A stretch of 8,529 bases of DNA, from assembly GCA_024692105.1 (NCBI GenBank), contig JAILMZ010000025.1, positions 1-8,529 of the forward strand, written 5' to 3'. The stretch comes from Saccharofermentans sp. GTDB lineage: Bacteria > Bacillota_A > Clostridia > Saccharofermentanales > Saccharofermentanaceae. This document shows, piece after piece, positions 6,230 to 8,529 of this stretch. Numbering within the stretch: position 1 is the first letter of the stretch; each line of letters starts with the position of its first letter. Position numbers and translations under genes: made by a program. The notes under the pieces are model-generated. The model was given only the letters and a program-made list of their open reading frames with translations. It was not told the origin of the DNA and ran no database searches.

Positions 6230-6697
6230 TTATCTGTTCTTCTCCAGCCTTATCAGATGCTCTTCATCAGGTTCGGTAATGCCGTCCTTGTAGTGGTATC
6301 CCATCTTCAGATAGAAAGGCACGCCCGTTATTGATGCGGGGATCTCGATCCTATGCGCTCTTAAGAAGTACTCATCCTTTTCGAGAGTGTCTATGATGGC
6401 CCTGCCGATGCCCTGCCCCTGGTACTCGGGAAGCACGAAGATCGTGAAGAGGCTGCTCTCATCTTCCTTGCCCCAATACGGACCGATGGCACCGCAGCCA
6501 ATTATCTGCTGCTCATCAACTACAACATAGAAATGGGTCCACGAAGCTCTCTGTAGCACATGTTCAGGCGTCTCCGTCTCGATGAGAGCGTCCATCAGAT
6601 CCTTGGAATAATCCTTTATATTGGATATCAGGATAGTCTTACGGATAAGATCTGATACCTCTTTTGCATCCTCTTCTTTGAATCTTCTGATTTCCAT
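6230..6697 (-). CDS. GNAT-family N-acetyltransferase, 155 aa
   Basis: Complete single-domain GNAT. It opens with IRRFKEEDAKEVSDLI (3-18), the usual first strand and helix. The central strands are HFYVVVDEQQIIGCGAIGP (55-73) and LFTIFVLPEY (83-92), followed by the acetyl-CoA loop QGQGIGR (93-99), a textbook Q-x-x-G-x-G/A motif. VPFYLKMGYHYKDG (126-139) is the C-terminal motif with the conserved Tyr. Length is normal for the family. A strong AAAGGAG site stands seven bases before the ATG at 6697. It lies 12 bp after the previous GNAT and 8 bp before the nucleotidyltransferase. The substrate (amine, antibiotic or protein N-terminus) cannot be inferred. Confidence 0.9.
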   Translation of the reverse strand: MEIRRFKEEDAKEVSDLIRKTILISNIKDYSKDLMDALIETETPEHVLQRASWTHFYVVVDEQQIIGCGAIGPYWGKEDESSLFTIFVLPEYQGQGIGRAIIDTLEKDEYFLRAHRIEIPASITGVPFYLKMGYHYKDGITEPDEEHLIRLEKNR

Positions 6698-6709
6698 ATC
6701 TGTCTCCTT

Positions 6710-7204
6710 TTACAGTTCTTGCTCGAGATAACCGCAAGTGAATGGGAAGAAATCGAACTTCTTCGTGCCGACATGCGTAAAGCCGTGATCCTCATACCAT
6801 TTGCGGAGAATGGTGTTCTCTTCGACGATACTGAGGTTCATCTTCGTAAAGCCAAGTTCCTTCGCGCGTGCGACCGAGTCATTAAGCAATGCCTCACCAA
6901 TACCGCCATGCCTGCATTCTGGCAAGACGCAGAGACTGCCCAATTCACATTCCGTTTCAGAAGCAAAAGCAATGTTATAGTATCCGACCATCTTCCCGTC
7001 TTCGAAATATCCGTACATCGGGCGGTGCTGCTCGTCCATCCAGAAGTTGACCTTTGCTTCATCCGTCGCATAAGCCGTGAACATAGGCGCATTCTCAGGG
7101 GTGATGTCAAACTCCTTGCCCACAGTCAGAAAGCTGGTGCGTATAACATTTACACACTCCGGGATATCCTGTTTGGTCAGTTGTCTTATATTTGTCTCTG
7201 ACAT
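6710..7204 (-). CDS. GNAT-family N-acetyltransferase, 164 aa, first gene of the cluster
   Basis: Single-domain GNAT with the fold elements in order: TNIRQLTKQDIPECVNVI (4-21), MYGYFEDGKMVGYYNIAF (63-80), CELGSLCVLPECR (86-98), the acetyl-CoA loop RHGGIGEALL (98-107) and RKWYEDHGFTHVGT (134-147) with the conserved Tyr and GF pair. The sequence differs widely from the GNAT just downstream, so this is not a recent duplication. GGGGAG lies seven bases before the ATG at 7204, and an extended -10 promoter stands 33 bp before the ATG. Six same-strand genes follow one another closely from here to 3975. The substrate is unknown. Confidence 0.9.
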   Translation of the reverse strand: MSETNIRQLTKQDIPECVNVIRTSFLTVGKEFDITPENAPMFTAYATDEAKVNFWMDEQHRPMYGYFEDGKMVGYYNIAFASETECELGSLCVLPECRHGGIGEALLNDSVARAKELGFTKMNLSIVEENTILRKWYEDHGFTHVGTKKFDFFPFTCGYLEQEL

Positions 7205-7236
7205 ACCGTCTCCCCTTATGACTTCATTAATTGATG

Positions 7237-7245
7237 ATTATACCA
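7237..7245 (-). promoter_or_regulatory. Extended -10 promoter for the acetyltransferase cluster
   Basis: On the minus strand this reads TGGTATAAT, a perfect extended -10. No good -35 is seen at 16-18 bp. A 7-bp inverted repeat with one G-T pair, GCCTGTA (7250-7256) / TGCAGGC (7264-7270), covers the region just upstream of the -10 and could be a regulator site. Confidence 0.6.
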
Positions 7246-7331
7246 TTCAGCCTGTACTCTTACTGCAGGCACTCTTTTGCCCATTGTTCACACTTCTACA
7301 ATACATAGAAAACTCATTTATCTGATGATCA

Positions 7332-7628
7332 TCATTGCTGATCAGGAAGCAGCGCGGCAAAGCTGAGTGCCAATATGACTAAAACAATGAATATTGCATA
7401 AATAACAGTCATTGCTATGCCGGCAACGATCGAACCTTTACTCAATGCGGCGGATTTCTTGATCTTTGGAGTAAGCATTCCGCCTGAAGCAATGTAATCG
7501 GCTATAGCCTTGTTATTGCCTGCACCCAGAAAAATGGCAACAATGCTTGCCACAGGAAAAAGCGCACAAACGAGCCCTGCAACAGCTTTCTTCATAAAAC
7601 CGGATTCTATTATTGTATTGTTGTCCAT
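7332..7628 (-). CDS. Small two-helix membrane protein sharing the serpin-type promoter, 98 aa
   Basis: Hydrophobic helices at about 14-36 and 64-94 flank a polar segment with a basic patch (TPKIKKS, 53-59). The pattern loosely recalls small DUF4190-like membrane proteins of Firmicutes, but I do not claim a family. The ATG at 7628 follows GGAGGA five to six bases upstream; a GTG at 7640 is in frame but overlaps that ribosome site. The leader from the predicted start near 7692 is about 64 nt and contains a small hairpin, CAGCG-N8-CGCTG (7645-7662). It is a one-gene unit: a terminator lies upstream of its promoter, and the acetyltransferase cluster downstream has its own promoter. Its double operator is almost identical in layout to that of the serpin operon, so the two should respond to the same signal. 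Confidence 0.8.
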   Translation of the reverse strand: MDNNTIIESGFMKKAVAGLVCALFPVASIVAIFLGAGNNKAIADYIASGGMLTPKIKKSAALSKGSIVAGIAMTVIYAIFIVLVILALSFAALLPDQQ

Positions 7629-7668
7629 TCTTTCCTCCACTGATCAGCGCAAACGAACGCTGCGTAAT

Positions 7669-7687
7669 TAGTAGTTATTTTGTACTA
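7669..7687. promoter_or_regulatory. Operator O1 of the small membrane protein promoter, palindrome TAGTA-N9-TACTA
   Basis: Reads TAGTAG-TTATTTT-GTACTA, with 5-bp perfect arms. It lies just past the predicted transcription start, the same place as the serpin O1, and 34 bp from O2. The central bases differ from the serpin copy while the arms are kept, as expected of a selected protein-binding site. Confidence 0.7.
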
Positions 7688-7698
7688 TCTTTAACTGG

Positions 7699-7727
7699 AT
7701 GTTAGTATATATTTGATACTATGTCAA
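7699..7727 (-). promoter_or_regulatory. Sigma-A promoter of the 98-aa membrane protein gene
   Basis: Minus-strand -35 TTGACA (7722-7727) is perfect; a 17-bp spacer leads to -10 TAACAT (7699-7704, four of six consensus bases), weaker than the serpin -10. The register to the two palindromes is identical to that of the serpin promoter. Confidence 0.75.
7703..7721. promoter_or_regulatory. Operator O2 of the small membrane protein promoter, palindrome TAGTAT-N7-ATACTA
   Basis: Perfect 6-bp arms. It fills the -35/-10 spacer and abuts the -35 box, exactly as O2 does at the serpin promoter. Confidence 0.75.
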
Positions 7728-7760
7728 CAGTTAATTAGCAATTTGTTGTATGGATTTCAA

Positions 7761-7788
7761 ATAAAAAAGCAGGAATCACTTCCTGCTT
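7761..7788 (-). terminator. Intrinsic terminator of the XRE regulator / 79-aa membrane protein operon
   Basis: Read on the minus strand: a perfect 9-bp stem AAGCAGGAA / TTCCTGCTT with the tetraloop GTGA, followed by TTTTTTAT counting from the stem end. It lies 44 bp after the stop of the 79-aa gene and insulates that operon from the promoter of the next gene. Confidence 0.9.
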
Positions 7789-7831
7789 AGTGTTGTTTGC
7801 CGGAGAAAATGCCCTCTTATAACCCATCAGA

Positions 7832-8071
7832 TCATTCCTTTAACACTCTCTTCTTTCTTATGGTTACAAACAGAACGATTATTGACACCAACCACATAAC
7901 GGATGAAGCAGCCGCTGATATAACAAACACTTGCGGTGCGTCCTTTTTCGCCATTACGAGCAGATCAAGTCCTGTCACAGCAAGATAGGCCCAAATTCCG
8001 ATTATCGCTGTTACAACCGTGCATATTAAGGCTATAACCACCAAAACTATAAATGGAGACCATTTTTTCAT
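7832..8071 (-). CDS. Small two-helix membrane protein downstream of an XRE regulator, 79 aa
   Basis: Hydrophobic helices at about 7-32 and 47-70 with a short loop carrying MAKKDAP (40-46) and a basic tail RKKRVLKE (72-79). Both the N-terminal MKKW and the tail are positively charged, so both ends should face the cytoplasm. I recognise no family. The ATG at 8071 follows an AAGGAA site about ten bases upstream, which overlaps the end of the regulator gene; the gap between the genes is 6 bp. An intrinsic terminator follows. The pair could be a regulator with a membrane partner that senses a signal or tethers it, but this rests on gene order alone. Confidence 0.78.
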   Translation of the reverse strand: MKKWSPFIVLVVIALICTVVTAIIGIWAYLAVTGLDLLVMAKKDAPQVFVISAAASSVMWLVSIIVLFVTIRKKRVLKE

Positions 8072-8077
8072 ATGAAG

Positions 8078-8515
8078 TCACTTCCTTTTTCCCGAAGTAA
8101 GATCCTTCAGTTTGTTCTCGGTTTCTTTTTTATCGAAAGACGAGAAAAACCTTCGGTCCTCAGCATCAAGTATCCTGTAATGGCGGGATATTATATTCTG
8201 CTGGATCCTGTAACCTTTGCATTCCTTTATATCCTGCCACCATACGCGGCCGCCCATGGTCTGGGCCGGTAGCTTGGCATCGAGCCCGTTCAGAGCGATG
8301 ACCTTAACCAGATCCGAAGTGTCGCCTCCAAATGCATCCGCAACGATCGAGCTGTCTGCAAATATTACCGCAGCCGCTACTGCAGCAGACCATGACAGAG
8401 AGTTTCTTCCCTTCTCGATCTCGACAAGTGTCTTCTTGGATATACCGATCGCCTCGGCCATTTTATCCTGTGTCAGATCAAACTCGGTCCTTATGAGCTT
8501 GATCTTGCTGTTCAT
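8078..8515 (-). CDS. XRE-type helix-turn-helix transcriptional regulator with a conserved C-terminal region, 145 aa
   Basis: Residues 5-60 form an XRE/Cro-type DNA-binding domain: IRTEFDLTQDKMAEAIGISK (8-27) is the first helices and turn, and KTLVEIEKGRNS (28-39) includes the recognition helix and the typical EKG turn. Residues 87-128 (MGGRVWWQDIKE, GYRIQQN, HYRILDAEDRRFFSSF) are a Trp/Tyr-rich block that recalls a group of about 140-residue Firmicutes XRE regulators, probably a dimerisation or ligand region. The ATG at 8515 gives the usual N-terminus for this family, but only 14 bases lie before it and they show no ribosome site. The frame is open to the edge, so the true start could lie outside. 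It is followed 6 bp later by the 79-aa membrane protein. Confidence 0.87.
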   Translation of the reverse strand: MNSKIKLIRTEFDLTQDKMAEAIGISKKTLVEIEKGRNSLSWSAAVAAAVIFADSSIVADAFGGDTSDLVKVIALNGLDAKLPAQTMGGRVWWQDIKECKGYRIQQNIISRHYRILDAEDRRFFSSFDKKETENKLKDLTSGKRK

Positions 8516-8529
8516 TATCGATATGAATT

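Noticed and set aside
5679..6293. Plus-strand open frame of 204 codons
   Set aside because: It overlaps the nucleotidyltransferase, which has GGS and D-x-D motifs and a ribosome site. The plus-strand frame has no recognisable motif and no ribosome site evident to me.
6719..7201. Plus-strand open frame of 160 codons
   Set aside because: It is antisense to a clear GNAT gene with the RHGGIG loop; codon structure on the minus strand explains the openness.
7323..7334. Perfect 12-bp palindrome TGATGATCATCA over the stop of the 98-aa gene
   Set aside because: It is AT-rich with no loop and no T-run, so it cannot be a standard terminator. Three tandem near-repeats of TGATGATCA could arise by chance.
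3168..7736. Twin promoter regions as remnants of a mobile element or terminal repeats
   Set aside because: They are in direct orientation, the identity stops at the promoter edges, no transposase lies between, and the conserved bases are the operator arms and the -35 box. Shared regulation explains them better.

Overview
The window looks like chromosomal DNA from a gut- or rumen-type Clostridia (Oscillospirales/Lachnospirales-like). The evidence is strong AGGAGG-type ribosome sites, sigma-A promoters with TATAAT or TTGACA boxes, lipoproteins with acidic Ser/Thr/Glu linkers, a secreted lipoprotein serpin, and many small membrane proteins and GNAT acetyltransferases. The lineage is inferred from style, not from a marker gene. 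No rRNA, tRNA, CRISPR array, transposase or phage gene was seen.

Layout, left to right. All genes except one run on the minus strand, so transcription goes from high to low coordinates. (1) Positions 1-1327: an unrecognised lipoprotein gene with its own extended -10 promoter, followed 19 bp later by an aldo/keto reductase gene that runs off the left edge. (2) Positions 1383-3226: a regulated two-gene operon of a lipoprotein serpin and a four-helix membrane protein that starts with TTG. (3) Positions 3341-3946: the only plus-strand gene, a CPBP (CAAX-type) intramembrane protease, divergent from the serpin. (4) Positions 3975-7245: a tightly packed series of six genes: GNAT, GNAT, nucleotidyltransferase, DUF1648 membrane protein, small membrane protein, GNAT. 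An extended -10 promoter precedes the first, and a weaker possible promoter lies before the DUF1648 gene. (5) Positions 7332-7727: a single small two-helix membrane protein gene. (6) Positions 7761-8515: an XRE-type HTH regulator and a two-helix membrane protein ending in a clear intrinsic terminator.

The most striking signal is regulatory. The serpin promoter and the promoter of the small membrane protein about 4.5 kb away align without gaps over 68 bp at about 50 identical bases. Each carries two copies of a 19-bp palindrome (TAGTA-N9-TACTA) exactly 34 bp apart, in the same register to a TTGACA-N17 promoter. One copy fills the -35/-10 spacer and the other lies just past the expected transcription start. 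This points to one unnamed repressor controlling both units, perhaps in response to envelope or host-protease stress. The XRE protein at the right edge is the only DNA-binding protein in the window, but nothing here proves that it binds these sites.

Several start codons were moved inward from the longest open frame because a good ribosome site lies just before an internal ATG (serpin, CPBP protease, DUF1648 protein, both small membrane proteins at 4733 and 7332) or because of an ATGA overlap (GNAT at 3975). No gap between genes exceeds 300 bp.
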